A stretch of 64,000 nucleotides of DNA, from positions 62,001-126,000 of the forward strand of contig NZ_APKE01000014.1 of NCBI RefSeq assembly GCF_009835145.1, in the 5' to 3' direction. How positions within the stretch are numbered: position 1 is the first letter of the stretch; every line of letters starts with the position of its first letter. Position numbers and translations under genes: made by a program. This document shows, piece after piece, positions 46,712 through 55,679 of this stretch. Below the pieces are notes generated by a model. It made no database searches and was not told where the DNA came from. It saw only the letters and a list, made by a program, of their open reading frames with translations. This DNA is from Profundibacterium mesophilum KAUST100406-0324. Its GTDB lineage: Bacteria > Pseudomonadota > Alphaproteobacteria > Rhodobacterales > Rhodobacteraceae.

Positions 46712-47509
46712 GTGGATTTTGAGACACTGACAGGCGTGATGCGCAGGCTGGCCCTCGAGGCGGGGGATGCGATCATGGAGATCTACGGGTCCGACGATTT
46801 CGACGTGCGGTCGAAATCCGACGACAGCCCGGTCACCGCCGCCGACGAGCGCGCCGATGCGCTGATCTCCGCCGGACTGCGCGCCGCCTTTCCCGATACC
46901 GCCCTCGTCACCGAGGAGCAGGCCGCGTCCCATGGCGTCAGCGCCGATGAGTTCCTGATCGTCGACCCGCTCGACGGGACCAAGGAGTTCGTCAAGCGCC
47001 GCGGTGATTTCACCGTCAACATCGCCTTCGTCTCGAATGGGGTTCCGGTGCGCGGCGTGGTCTATGCGCCGGCGCGAGAGCGGCTTTTCTATACCCTTGC
47101 CGATGGCAGCGCGGTCGAGGAGCGCGGGCCGTTCGACAAGGACGTGCCGGGCCCGCGGACGCCGATGTCGGTCCGCACCCCCGATAACGGCGCCCTGCTC
47201 GTCGTTGCATCCAAGTCGCATCGCGACGCGGCCACGGACGACTACATTTCCCTCTACGATGTCGCCGACATGAAGAGCGCCGGCTCCTCGCTCAAGTTCT
47301 GCCTCGTGGCGAGCGGCGAGGCCGATCTCTACCCCCGCCTCGGGCGCACGATGGAATGGGATACGGCCGCCGGTCATGCGGTGCTCGCCGGCGCGGGCGG
47401 CGCGGTCGTCGCCTTCGACGATCACGCACCGCTTCGCTACGGAAAGGACGGCTATGCCAACCCGTTCTTCATTGCCTATGCGCCGGGTGTGGAGCTGCGC
47501 CGCGGCTGA
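46712..47509 (+). CDS. cysQ: 3'(2'),5'-bisphosphate nucleotidase
   Basis: A 265-residue inositol-monophosphatase-fold enzyme that turns PAP, the by-product of PAPS-dependent sulfation, into AMP. SPVTAADERADALI and VDPLDGTKEFVKRRGDFTVNIAF are the metal-binding motifs; MEWDTAAGHAVL is the third. The start codon is GTG at 46712, fixed by GGAG seven bases before it. It overlaps kdsB in TGATG. With the sulfotransferase at 54 kb, its PAP role fits the cluster, although cysQ is also a general gene of sulfate assimilation. Confidence 0.95.
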   Translation: MDFETLTGVMRRLALEAGDAIMEIYGSDDFDVRSKSDDSPVTAADERADALISAGLRAAFPDTALVTEEQAASHGVSADEFLIVDPLDGTKEFVKRRGDFTVNIAFVSNGVPVRGVVYAPARERLFYTLADGSAVEERGPFDKDVPGPRTPMSVRTPDNGALLVVASKSHRDAATDDYISLYDVADMKSAGSSLKFCLVASGEADLYPRLGRTMEWDTAAGHAVLAGAGGAVVAFDDHAPLRYGKDGYANPFFIAYAPGVELRRG

Positions 47510-48324
47510 TGCGCGTCCTTCTGGTCATCCCGGCCCGTCACGGCGCGCGGCGCTATCCCGGCAAGCCGCTCGTCGCGCTGACGGGGCCCGGCGGGCGGCG
47601 CGCCAGCCTGATCGAGCATTGCTGGCACGCGGCGCGCGCGGTGCCCGGGATCGCCCGCATCGTGATCGCCACCGATGATGCGCGCATCGAGGCGCATGCC
47701 GAGGGGTTCGGGGCCGAGGTCGTCATGACATCCGCCGATTGCGCGAACGGCACGGAGCGCTGCGCCGAGGCTCTGGCGCGGCTCGGCGGAGGCTACGATC
47801 TCGTGGTCAACCTGCAAGGGGATGCGCCGCTGACCCCGCCATGGTTCGTCACGGCGCTGATCGATGCTCTATCGGCGCATCCAGCGGCCGAGGTCGCGAC
47901 CCCCGTGCTGCGCTGCGACGCGGTGGCGCTCGCGGATTTGCGCGGCGACCGGCAGGCGGGGCGGGTGGGGGCCACCACCGCCGTCTTCGGCGCCGAAGGG
48001 ACGGCGCTCTACTTCTCGCGGGAGGTGCTGCCCTGGCAGGATCCCGGCCGTCCCGCGGCGGCTCCCGTCTTTCACCATGTCGGCGTCTATGCCTACAGGC
48101 CCTCCGCCCTCGCGGCATACGCGCTCTGGCCGCAAGGCCCACTGGAGCGGGCCGAGGGGCTCGAACAGCTGCGCTTCATGGAGCGTGGCCACCGGGTGCT
48201 CTGCACCGAGGTCGAGGCGCGCGGCGTGCGGTTCTGGGAGGTGAACAACCCGGAGGATGTCGCGCGGATCGAGGAGATCTGCGCCGCCGGCCGCGATGCC
48301 GCATCTCTGCCGCCCGAGGCGTGA
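47509..48324 (+). CDS. kdsB: CMP-KDO synthetase (3-deoxy-manno-octulosonate cytidylyltransferase)
   Basis: A 271-residue enzyme that activates KDO with CTP for lipid A core or capsule synthesis. Family marks are [16 protein letters not shown] (most have RYPGKPL), IVIATDD, SADCANGTERCAEAL and VNLQGDAP, then VGVYAYR. It starts at ATG 47509 inside the cysQ stop (TGATG). The upstream part of the open frame is cysQ read in another frame. It lies between cysQ and galU, about 110 bases from the latter. Confidence 0.94.
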   Translation: MRVLLVIPARHGARRYPGKPLVALTGPGGRRASLIEHCWHAARAVPGIARIVIATDDARIEAHAEGFGAEVVMTSADCANGTERCAEALARLGGGYDLVVNLQGDAPLTPPWFVTALIDALSAHPAAEVATPVLRCDAVALADLRGDRQAGRVGATTAVFGAEGTALYFSREVLPWQDPGRPAAAPVFHHVGVYAYRPSALAAYALWPQGPLERAEGLEQLRFMERGHRVLCTEVEARGVRFWEVNNPEDVARIEEICAAGRDAASLPPEA

Positions 48325-48433
48325 CGGGCGGCTTGCCAAAGGACAAGGGGCTTGCTCCGGCGGGCCGTTTCAGGCGACAAGACGCCATTGCACGAGATCA
48401 GATGTTACCGCTCGTATTCCCCGAGGAGCCTAC

Positions 48434-49312
48434 ATGAACCGGACCGTCACCAAAGCCGTTTTCCCTGTCGCCGGATTGGGCACGCGGTTCCTTCCCGCGA
48501 CGAAGTCGATTCCCAAGGAGATCATGACCCTGGTCGACAAGCCGTTGATTCAATACGCGATCGACGAGGCGCGGGCCGCCGGCATCACCGAGTTCATCTT
48601 CGTGACCTCGCGCGGCAAGGGCGCGCTCGAGGACTATTTCGACCGGGCGCCCGAGCTCGAGGCGGCGCTCAAGGAGAAGGGCCGCGACGAGATGCTCGAG
48701 GCTCTCGATCATACCAACATGGGCTCTGGTGCAATCGCCTATGTCCGCCAGCATCGCGCGCTGGGCCTTGGGCATGCGGTCTGGTGCGCCCGCCGGCTGA
48801 TCGGGGACGAGCCTTTCGCGGTGATCCTGCCCGATGACGTCATCACCGGCGACGAGCCCTGCCTCAAGCAGATGGTCGAGGCCTACCAGGAGACCGGCGG
48901 AAGCATGGTCGCCGCGATGGAGGTCCCGCCCGAGAAGATCTCCTCCTACGGCGTGCTGGACACCCGCGGGGAGAAGGGCGACCGGGTCCGCGTCGGCGGC
49001 ATGGTCGAGAAGCCCCCGGCGGACAAGGCCCCCTCCAACCTGGCGGTTATCGGGCGCTACATCCTGCCGCCCTCCGTGCTCGGCACGCTGCACAAGATGA
49101 AGAGCGGCGCCGGCGGAGAAATTCAGCTGACCGACGCGATCGCCGCCGAGATCGACAGTGCCGACGGCGTGCACGGGCTCAAGTTCCGCGGCGAGCGCTA
49201 CGATTGCGGCTCCAAGGCGGGCTTCCTGCAGGCGACGGTGGCCTTCGCCCTGGCGCGGCCCGACCTGCGCGACGAGTTCTCCGAGTTCCTCGGCGCCCTG
49301 GATCGCGGCTGA
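48434..49312 (+). CDS. galU: UTP-glucose-1-phosphate uridylyltransferase
   Basis: A 292-residue enzyme that makes UDP-glucose. VFPVAGLGTRFLPATKSIPKEIM is the nucleotide-binding N-terminus; VEKPPADKAPSNLAVIGRYIL and GGEIQLTDAI are GalU hallmarks. GAGGAG lies before the ATG at 48434. It overlaps galE in TGATG, so UDP-glucose and its epimerisation to UDP-galactose are made together at the head of the glycosyltransferase genes. Confidence 0.97.
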   Translation: MNRTVTKAVFPVAGLGTRFLPATKSIPKEIMTLVDKPLIQYAIDEARAAGITEFIFVTSRGKGALEDYFDRAPELEAALKEKGRDEMLEALDHTNMGSGAIAYVRQHRALGLGHAVWCARRLIGDEPFAVILPDDVITGDEPCLKQMVEAYQETGGSMVAAMEVPPEKISSYGVLDTRGEKGDRVRVGGMVEKPPADKAPSNLAVIGRYILPPSVLGTLHKMKSGAGGEIQLTDAIAAEIDSADGVHGLKFRGERYDCGSKAGFLQATVAFALARPDLRDEFSEFLGALDRG

Positions 49313-50319
49313 TGGAAGTGGCGGCGCAGGGCGAGGGGCAGAAGGTCCTGGTTACCGGCGGCGCGGGCTATATCGGCTCGCATGCCTGCAAGGCGCTGGC
49401 CGCCGCGGGTTACGTTCCGGTGACCTATGACAACCTTTCGACAGGCTGGCGCGACGCGGTGCGCTACGGCCCGTTCGAGGGAGGCGACCTGATGGACCGG
49501 GCACGCCTCGACGCGGTCTTCGCCGAACATGCCCCGATCGCGGTGATGCATTTCGCCGCGCTCAGCCTCGTGGGCGAGAGCATGAGCGATCCGGCGAAAT
49601 ACTGGCGCAACAACGTCTTCGGCAGCCTCACCCTCGCCGAGGCGGCGGTCGCGGCGGGCTGTCTCGACTTCGTCTTCTCCTCGACCTGCGCGACCTATGG
49701 CGACCAGGACGGCGTCACCCTCGACGAGGACAGCGCGCAGCATCCGATCAACGCCTACGGCGCCTCCAAGCGCGCGATCGAGGACATCCTGCGTGATTTC
49801 GAGGGGGCCCATGGCCTGCGCCACGTGATCTTTCGCTATTTCAACGTGGCCGGCGCCGATCCGCAGGCGGAGATCGGCGAGTTCCACCGCCCCGAGACGC
49901 ATCTCATCCCGCTGATGCTTGACGCGATCGACGGGCGTCGCCCCGCGCTGACGGTCCATGGCACCGATTACGATACCGAGGATGGCACCTGCATCCGCGA
50001 TTACGTGCATGTCTGCGACCTGGTGGACGCGCATGCGCTCGGGCTCGGCTGGCTGCGCGCCGGCAAGGGCAGCCGCGTCTTCAACCTTGGCACGGGAAGC
50101 GGCTTCTCGGTGCGCGAGGTGATCGACCAGTCGCGCGCCGTCACCAATCGCGACGTGCCCTTCGAGCTTGGGCCGAGGCGGCCCGGTGATGCGACGCGGC
50201 TCGTCTCCGGCTCGCAAAGGGCCGAGCGCGAGCTTGGCTGGTCGCCTTCCCGCTCGCAACTGCGCGACATGATCGGCGATGCGTGGAGATGGCACCAGAC
50301 GGGCCATTACGAGCGCTGA
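49312..50319 (+). CDS. galE: UDP-glucose 4-epimerase
   Basis: A 335-residue short-chain dehydrogenase-fold enzyme that interconverts UDP-glucose and UDP-galactose. NAD loop VTGGAGYIGSH, catalytic Ser/Thr in SSTCATYG, and YGASK (the Tyr-x-x-x-Lys pair) are present; RYFNVAGAD and CIRDYVHVCDLVDAH are typical. Start ATG 49312 within the galU stop. The following glycosyltransferase begins inside its 3' end, so galU, galE and the glycosyltransferases look like one transcript. Confidence 0.96.
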   Translation: MEVAAQGEGQKVLVTGGAGYIGSHACKALAAAGYVPVTYDNLSTGWRDAVRYGPFEGGDLMDRARLDAVFAEHAPIAVMHFAALSLVGESMSDPAKYWRNNVFGSLTLAEAAVAAGCLDFVFSSTCATYGDQDGVTLDEDSAQHPINAYGASKRAIEDILRDFEGAHGLRHVIFRYFNVAGADPQAEIGEFHRPETHLIPLMLDAIDGRRPALTVHGTDYDTEDGTCIRDYVHVCDLVDAHALGLGWLRAGKGSRVFNLGTGSGFSVREVIDQSRAVTNRDVPFELGPRRPGDATRLVSGSQRAERELGWSPSRSQLRDMIGDAWRWHQTGHYER

Positions 50320-51425
50320 GCGCGCCCCTCCCATTGCCGCCCATCGGCCCCGGCGCCGCCTTTCGCCTGCGCTGGAAGCGCCGCCGCCTGCTCTGGCGGG
50401 CCTTCCGGGCGCGCCGGGCGCTGCACCCCCGCACCGACCGCACCGCCCTGATCCGGCCCGGGGCGATCCTGTGCTTCTCGGTGATGCGCAACGAGGCGCT
50501 GCGGCTGCCCTATTTCCTTGCCCATTACCGGGCGCTCGGGGTCACGCATTTCCTCCTCGTCGACAATGGCAGCGATGACGGAACGGACCGGATGCTGGCC
50601 GCGGAGCCTGATGTCTCGCTCTGGACCTGCACGCGCGGCTACAGGGATGCGCGCTTCGGGCTCGACTGGATCGGCTGGCTGCTGTTGCGCCATGGCCATG
50701 GGCATTGGTGCCTGACGGTCGATGCGGACGAGCTGCTGGTCTATCCCGGCGCGCCCGAGCGGGACCTGGAGGCCCTGATCGGGGATCTGGAGGCCGAGGG
50801 GCGCGGTGCTTTCGGCGCGGTGATGCTCGATCTCTATCCCCATGGCCCCCTCGATGCGCAGACCTACCGGCCGGGGGATGATCCGACGAGAATCCTGCGC
50901 GGCTTCGATGCGGGCCCCTGGCGGGCCGAGCGTCAGGCGCCCCTCGGCAATCTGTGGCTGCGCGGCGGCACGCGGGCACGGGCCTTCTTCGCAGGCCGCC
51001 CGTCGCGGGCGCCGACGCTGAACAAGATCCCCCTTTTACGCTGGAGCCGGCGCTACGCCTATGTGAACTCGACGCATTCGCTGCTGCCGCGCCGGCTCAA
51101 CGCGGCCTATGACGGTCCGGGCGATCCGCGCCCTTGCGGGGTTCTGCTTCACAGCAAGTTCCTGCCCGACGCGCCCTCGCGCGCCCGCACCGAGAAGGCG
51201 CGGGGTGAGCATTTCCACGACCCGGCGGCGTTCGCGGCATATTACGACGCGGTCGCGCGGGGCGGCACGCTCTGGCACGAGGGAAGCCTTGTCTACGAGG
51301 GACCCGCACAGCTCGAGGCGCTGGGCCTGATGTCGCGCGGCGCGGCGGGGGCATTCGGGGAAACCGGGCCATCGCCGCGTGGCCGAAAGGGTGCACCGGG
51401 TGGCGGGCCGCGCGCGGAGCGTTGA
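50289..51425 (+). CDS. Glycosyltransferase family 2-like protein, first of two paralogues
   Basis: A 378-residue protein. FSVMRNEALRLPYFLAHYRALG, then FLLVDNGSDDGTDRML and LTVDADELLVYP give a GT-A fold with a DxD-type metal site. The C-terminal part has LNKIPLLRWSRRYAYVNSTH, shared with the next gene. The substrate cannot be told. The N-terminal 45 residues are rich in Arg and Pro. It starts within the end of galE (ATG 50289 or GTG 50283; neither has a good site). About 45% of residues look identical to the next gene by eye, implying tandem duplication. Confidence 0.8.
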   Translation: MAPDGPLRALSAPLPLPPIGPGAAFRLRWKRRRLLWRAFRARRALHPRTDRTALIRPGAILCFSVMRNEALRLPYFLAHYRALGVTHFLLVDNGSDDGTDRMLAAEPDVSLWTCTRGYRDARFGLDWIGWLLLRHGHGHWCLTVDADELLVYPGAPERDLEALIGDLEAEGRGAFGAVMLDLYPHGPLDAQTYRPGDDPTRILRGFDAGPWRAERQAPLGNLWLRGGTRARAFFAGRPSRAPTLNKIPLLRWSRRYAYVNSTHSLLPRRLNAAYDGPGDPRPCGVLLHSKFLPDAPSRARTEKARGEHFHDPAAFAAYYDAVARGGTLWHEGSLVYEGPAQLEALGLMSRGAAGAFGETGPSPRGRKGAPGGGPRAER

Positions 51426-51494
51426 TCTTGGCGCGGCTTGCGTGACATCGTATCGCCGCCGGGGCACGCGGCCGGTGGCGGTCCATGGGGGCAT

Positions 51495-52511
51495 GTGGAA
51501 GTGGGGCTGTGGGATTCGTACAGGATGAGGCTGCGGCGCAGGCGCCGTCTGCTGCGCGCGGCCCGCAAGTCGCGTGAGCTGAGCCCCGTCCGCGACCGCA
51601 CGGGCGAGATCGGCGCGCGGGACATGCTGCTCGTGAGCACCTTGCGCAACGAGCGCGTCAGGCTGCCCTATTTCCTCGACTACTACAGGCGCATGGGCAT
51701 CGATCATTTCCTGATGATCGACAATGACAGCACCGACGGGACGGCCGATTACCTCGCGGCAGAGCCGGACGTGTCGCTCTGGCATGCCTCGGGCAGCTAC
51801 AAGCAGGCCGGTTTCGGCGTGGACTGGACCAACTGGCTGATGCGGCGCCATGCGCATGGTCACTGGACGCTGACCGTCGATCCCGACGAGTTCCTGGTCT
51901 TTCCCTTCTGCGACACGCGCTCGATCAGGGCCCTGACCGACTGGCTCGACAGCGCGGCGATCCGCTCTTTCGGAACGATGCTGCTCGATGTCTACCCCAA
52001 GGGCCGGATCGACGCGCAGCCTTATGCCGAGGGGCAGGACCCGCTGGAGATCGCCTGCTGGTTCGACAGCGGCAACTACACCGTCACCCGCAACCCGGTC
52101 TATCGCAACCTTTGGATCCAGGGCGGCCCGCGCGCCCGCGCCTTCTTCGCGAACCGTCCCGAGCGCGCGCCGGCCCTCAACAAGATCCCCCTTGTGCGCT
52201 GGCATCGCAGCTACACCTATGTCAGCTCGACGCACATGCTTCTGCCGCGCGGGCTCAACCTTGTCTATGACAGCCAGGGCGGCGAGAAGGCGAGCGGCTG
52301 CCTGCTGCATGCCAAGTTCCTCAGCAGCTTCGCCGCCAAGGCCGAGGAGGAGCTGCAGCGGCGGCAGCATTATGCCGGCAGCCACGAGTACAAGGCCTAT
52401 GCCAGACATCTGCGCGACGATCCGGACCTTTGGTGCAAGTGGTCCGAGAAATACATCAACTGGCGACAGCTCGAGATCCTCGGGCTGATGTCCAAGGGAA
52501 GCTGGGCATGA
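51495..52511 (+). CDS. Glycosyltransferase family 2-like protein, second of two paralogues
   Basis: A 338-residue protein. STLRNERVRLPYFLDYYRRMG, FLMIDNDSTDGTADYL and LTVDPDEFLVFPF correspond to the previous gene's motifs; LNKIPLVRWHRSYTYVSSTHMLLP matches its C-terminal part. Proposed start is GTG 51495, preceded by a G-rich stretch; 19 more codons are open upstream. It ends in an ATGA overlap with the branching-type glycosyltransferase. Sugar donor and acceptor are unknown. The DxD here is DPD, as in many members. Confidence 0.8.
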   Translation: MEVGLWDSYRMRLRRRRRLLRAARKSRELSPVRDRTGEIGARDMLLVSTLRNERVRLPYFLDYYRRMGIDHFLMIDNDSTDGTADYLAAEPDVSLWHASGSYKQAGFGVDWTNWLMRRHAHGHWTLTVDPDEFLVFPFCDTRSIRALTDWLDSAAIRSFGTMLLDVYPKGRIDAQPYAEGQDPLEIACWFDSGNYTVTRNPVYRNLWIQGGPRARAFFANRPERAPALNKIPLVRWHRSYTYVSSTHMLLPRGLNLVYDSQGGEKASGCLLHAKFLSSFAAKAEEELQRRQHYAGSHEYKAYARHLRDDPDLWCKWSEKYINWRQLEILGLMSKGSWA

Positions 52512-54202
52512 GCGTCGGTTTCGTGATGCTGTGCCACGAGGCATTGGACCGGGCCGGCCAGGTCGCGGCGCATTGGGCGGCGGCGGGCTGTCCGGTGGTC
52601 ATCCATGTCGACCGGCGCGTGCCCGAGGCGGATTTCAGGGCGCTGGTGGAGCAGGTGTCGCATCTGGAGACTGTCGATTTCTGCACGCGACATGCCTGCG
52701 ACTGGGGGACATGGACGCTGGTAGCGGCGGCGCAAAGCGGGGCCGAGGCCCTCTTGGCGCGCCACCCCGGGCTCGGTCATGTCTGCCTCGTCTCCGGCTC
52801 ATGCCTGCCGCTACGCCCCGTGGCCGAATTGATCGACTATCTCGCCGCACGCCCCGAGACCGATTTCATCGAAAGCGTGACGACCCGCGACGTGCCCTGG
52901 ATCAAGGGCGGGCTCGATACCGAACGGTTCACCTTGCGCTTCCCCTTCTCCTGGCGGCAGCGCAGGCGGCTCTTCGACGCCTATGTGCGCCTCCAGCGAT
53001 CCCTGGGCTACCGCCGGAAAATCCCGCAGGACATCGTGCCCCACATGGGATCGCAATGGTGGTGCCTGACCCGGCGCACCCTGGAGGCGATCCTGAACAG
53101 TCCAAGGCGCGATATCCATGACCGCTACTTCAGCAAGGTCTGGATTCCCGACGAGAGCTATTTCCAGTCCATGGCGCGGCTTCATTCGCGCAGGATCGAA
53201 AGCCGATCGCTGACACTTTCGAAATTCGACCACCAGGGCAAACCGCATGTCTTCTACGACGATCACCTGCAGCTGCTGCGCCGCTCGGACTGCTTTCTGG
53301 CGCGCAAGATCTGGCCCCGCGCGGATCAGCTCTATGCCGCCTTCCTGCGCGAGGCCGCGCCGCGACGCGAGCGCGCGGAGCCCAATCCCGGCAAGATCGA
53401 CAGGGTCTTCGCGCGCGCGGTCGAGCGGCGCGTCCGCGGCCGGCCGGGACTGCTTTCGGCGGCACGCTTCCCCGATCCCGGGCGAGACACGGTGCGCAGC
53501 TGCGCGCCCTACTGGGTGCTCGAGGGCTACGGTGATCTGTTCGAGGGATTCACACGGTGGCTGCACAAGGCGACGGGCGCGCAGGTCCACGGCCATCTCT
53601 TCTCGCCGGCCCGCGTGGAATTCGCCCATCGCCAGCCCGTCTTCGCCGGCGCGCTGAGCGACAGCGCGGCCCTGCGCGACTACAACCCGGAGAGTTTCCT
53701 GGCCAACCTCGTGTGGAACACGCGCGGCGAGAGGCAGTGCTTCTTGCACGGGCCGCGTGATGCGCAGCAGATCGAGGGCTTTCTCGCCGCCGATGCAAAT
53801 GCGCGGGTCTCGGTGATCAGCGGGGCCTGGGCGGTGCCGCTCTTCCGCTCCAAGCGCAATTTCACCGCGCTGCGGCGCAAGGCGGCCGAGCTTCAGAAGA
53901 TCGAGAGCGCGCATCTCGCACGCCTGCGCGCCGGGCAGATGCGGGCGAGCCTGCGGGTCTGGAGCATGGCCGATTTCGTCGAGGCGCCCGCCGAGCCGCT
54001 GCAGGCGCTGGTCGAGGAGATCGGAGCGCGGGGCGGGCGGCGCGTCAGGGAATTGCCGCAGATGGTCGACCTGACCGGGTTCGGGCAGTTCCTGCAAAGC
54101 CTCAAGAACGAGGGGATGCTGCCGCATCTGATGGGCGATTTCCCGGCGGGCGAGGCACGGCCCGCCGCCCCGGCGCCGCGCCGCGCCTATGTGGCGAGGT
54201 AG
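52508..54202 (+). CDS. Core-2/I-branching (GT14)-type glycosyltransferase with a long C-terminal domain
   Basis: A 564-residue protein. The first 280 residues match the core-2/I-branching beta-1,6-N-acetylglucosaminyltransferase fold: VIHVDRRVPEADF, then CDWGTWTLVAAAQSGAEALL, VCLVSGSCLPLRPV and GSQWWCLTRRTLEAIL. The remaining 280 (from about PDPGRDTVRSCAPYWVLEGY) form a second domain I cannot assign. Known family enzymes add branches to glycans or xylose to proteins. Start ATG 52508 overlaps the upstream gene by ATGA; the sulfotransferase follows after four bases. Substrates unknown. Confidence 0.82.
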   Translation: MSVGFVMLCHEALDRAGQVAAHWAAAGCPVVIHVDRRVPEADFRALVEQVSHLETVDFCTRHACDWGTWTLVAAAQSGAEALLARHPGLGHVCLVSGSCLPLRPVAELIDYLAARPETDFIESVTTRDVPWIKGGLDTERFTLRFPFSWRQRRRLFDAYVRLQRSLGYRRKIPQDIVPHMGSQWWCLTRRTLEAILNSPRRDIHDRYFSKVWIPDESYFQSMARLHSRRIESRSLTLSKFDHQGKPHVFYDDHLQLLRRSDCFLARKIWPRADQLYAAFLREAAPRRERAEPNPGKIDRVFARAVERRVRGRPGLLSAARFPDPGRDTVRSCAPYWVLEGYGDLFEGFTRWLHKATGAQVHGHLFSPARVEFAHRQPVFAGALSDSAALRDYNPESFLANLVWNTRGERQCFLHGPRDAQQIEGFLAADANARVSVISGAWAVPLFRSKRNFTALRRKAAELQKIESAHLARLRAGQMRASLRVWSMADFVEAPAEPLQALVEEIGARGGRRVRELPQMVDLTGFGQFLQSLKNEGMLPHLMGDFPAGEARPAAPAPRRAYVAR

Positions 54203-54206
54203 CGGC

Positions 54207-55646
54207 ATGGGGGCTCCCGACTATTTCGTCATCCTCGCCGAGATGCGCACCGGATCGAATTTCCTCGAGGAAAGCCTCGATGCGGCGCCCGGCCTGAAAT
54301 GCTGGGGCGAGGCGTTCAACCCGCATTTCGTCGGCGCGGCTGGGCGCCGCGAGATGGCCGGCATCGACATCGCCGCGCGCAATGCCGATCCGCTGCGGCT
54401 CTTGGCGGCGATCCGGGAGCGGACCGACGGCGTGGCGGGATTTCGTCTCTTCCACGATCACGATCCGCGCATCCTCGAGCATTGTCTCGCCGATCCGCGC
54501 TGCGCCAAGGTGATCTTGCGGCGCAACCCGCTCGACAGTTTCGTCAGCCTGCAGATCGCGCGGCGCACCGGCCAATGGCGTCTCGGGGCCAAGGGAACGG
54601 CCCGCATGGCGAAGATACGGTTCGAGCCTGCCGATTTCGCCGCCTATCTCGACATGCAGGCGGCCGCCGCGGCGGCGGTGACGCGGCGGCTTCAGATCAG
54701 CGGGCAGAGCGCCTTCCATATCGACTATGACGCGCTTGGCGACGTGGAGATCCTCAACGGCCTGTGCCGTTTCCTGGGCGCGCGCGGCCCGATCACCGCA
54801 GCCTCGAGCCGTACCCGCGTGCAGAACCCGGCACCCGTCAGCCAGAAGGTCGAGAACCCCGAGGAAATGGCCGCCGCTCTTGCCGAGCTGTCCGCGCAGG
54901 AGCCGTTCGGCGCCGGACGCTCTCGCAGCCTCGAGCCCGACCGCGGCGCGCGGGTGCCCACCTATCTCGTCGCGGCCTCCTGCCCGCTGCTCTTCGTGCC
55001 TTTGCCGGGCGGCCCCCGGGCGCGCATCCGGGGCTGGATGGAGGCGCTCTCCCCGGGCGGGGCTCCTCCCCTCCAGGGGATGACGCAAAAGAGCCTGCGG
55101 CGCTGGCGCCGGACCAATCCGGGGCATCGCAGCTTCGCGGTACTGCGCCATCCGGCAGCGCGGGCGCATGCCGTCTTCGTCGAACGCATCCTTTATCCCG
55201 GTCCGCATTGCGACATGGACCTGCGCGAAAGCCTGAGATCGCATCACGGCGTGCCGCTGCCCGAGGGGCCGCCGGAGCCGAATTTCGGCCTTGATGCGCA
55301 CAGGGCGGCTTTCCTTGCCTTTCTTGCCGTGCTGCGGGGAAGCCTGCAGGGGCAGACGGGTCTGCGCGTGCCGCCCGAATGGGCCACGCAATCGGCGCTG
55401 CTCCAGGGAACGGCGCAGGTGCTCCTGCCCGACCGGCTTCTGCGCGAGGACATGCTCGCCCAAGAGCTCGACGCAATGGCGCGCCCCTTCGGGCGGCAGG
55501 CCTCGGTGCCGCCGGCCCGGACAGGGGCGGAGGCGACGCTGTCGCGGATCCACGACCCCGCGCTCGAGGAGGCGGTGCGAAGCGCCTATCAGCGCGATTA
55601 CATGATGTTCGGCTTCGAGGACTGGCGCCCGGAGGCGGCCGGCTGA
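54207..55646 (+). CDS. Putative two-part PAPS-dependent sulfotransferase (NodH-like N-terminus)
   Basis: A 479-residue protein. The N-terminal 240 residues have the PAPS 5'-phosphosulfate loop MRTGSNFLEESL and the 3'-phosphate motif LRRNPLDSFVSL of NodH/Stf0-type sulfotransferases. The C-terminal half has a second weaker motif, FAVLRHPAARAHAVF, typical of membrane-type sulfotransferases, but its 5' loop is not obvious. It is probably a fusion of an active and a degenerate module. Start ATG 54207 with GAGG seven bases upstream; ATG 54189 is less likely. It is the last gene of the glycan operon. Confidence 0.8.
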   Translation: MGAPDYFVILAEMRTGSNFLEESLDAAPGLKCWGEAFNPHFVGAAGRREMAGIDIAARNADPLRLLAAIRERTDGVAGFRLFHDHDPRILEHCLADPRCAKVILRRNPLDSFVSLQIARRTGQWRLGAKGTARMAKIRFEPADFAAYLDMQAAAAAAVTRRLQISGQSAFHIDYDALGDVEILNGLCRFLGARGPITAASSRTRVQNPAPVSQKVENPEEMAAALAELSAQEPFGAGRSRSLEPDRGARVPTYLVAASCPLLFVPLPGGPRARIRGWMEALSPGGAPPLQGMTQKSLRRWRRTNPGHRSFAVLRHPAARAHAVFVERILYPGPHCDMDLRESLRSHHGVPLPEGPPEPNFGLDAHRAAFLAFLAVLRGSLQGQTGLRVPPEWATQSALLQGTAQVLLPDRLLREDMLAQELDAMARPFGRQASVPPARTGAEATLSRIHDPALEEAVRSAYQRDYMMFGFEDWRPEAAG

Positions 55647-55679
55647 GCGCCGCGGGGGGGGGCGGGCAGCCTCGCCGTT

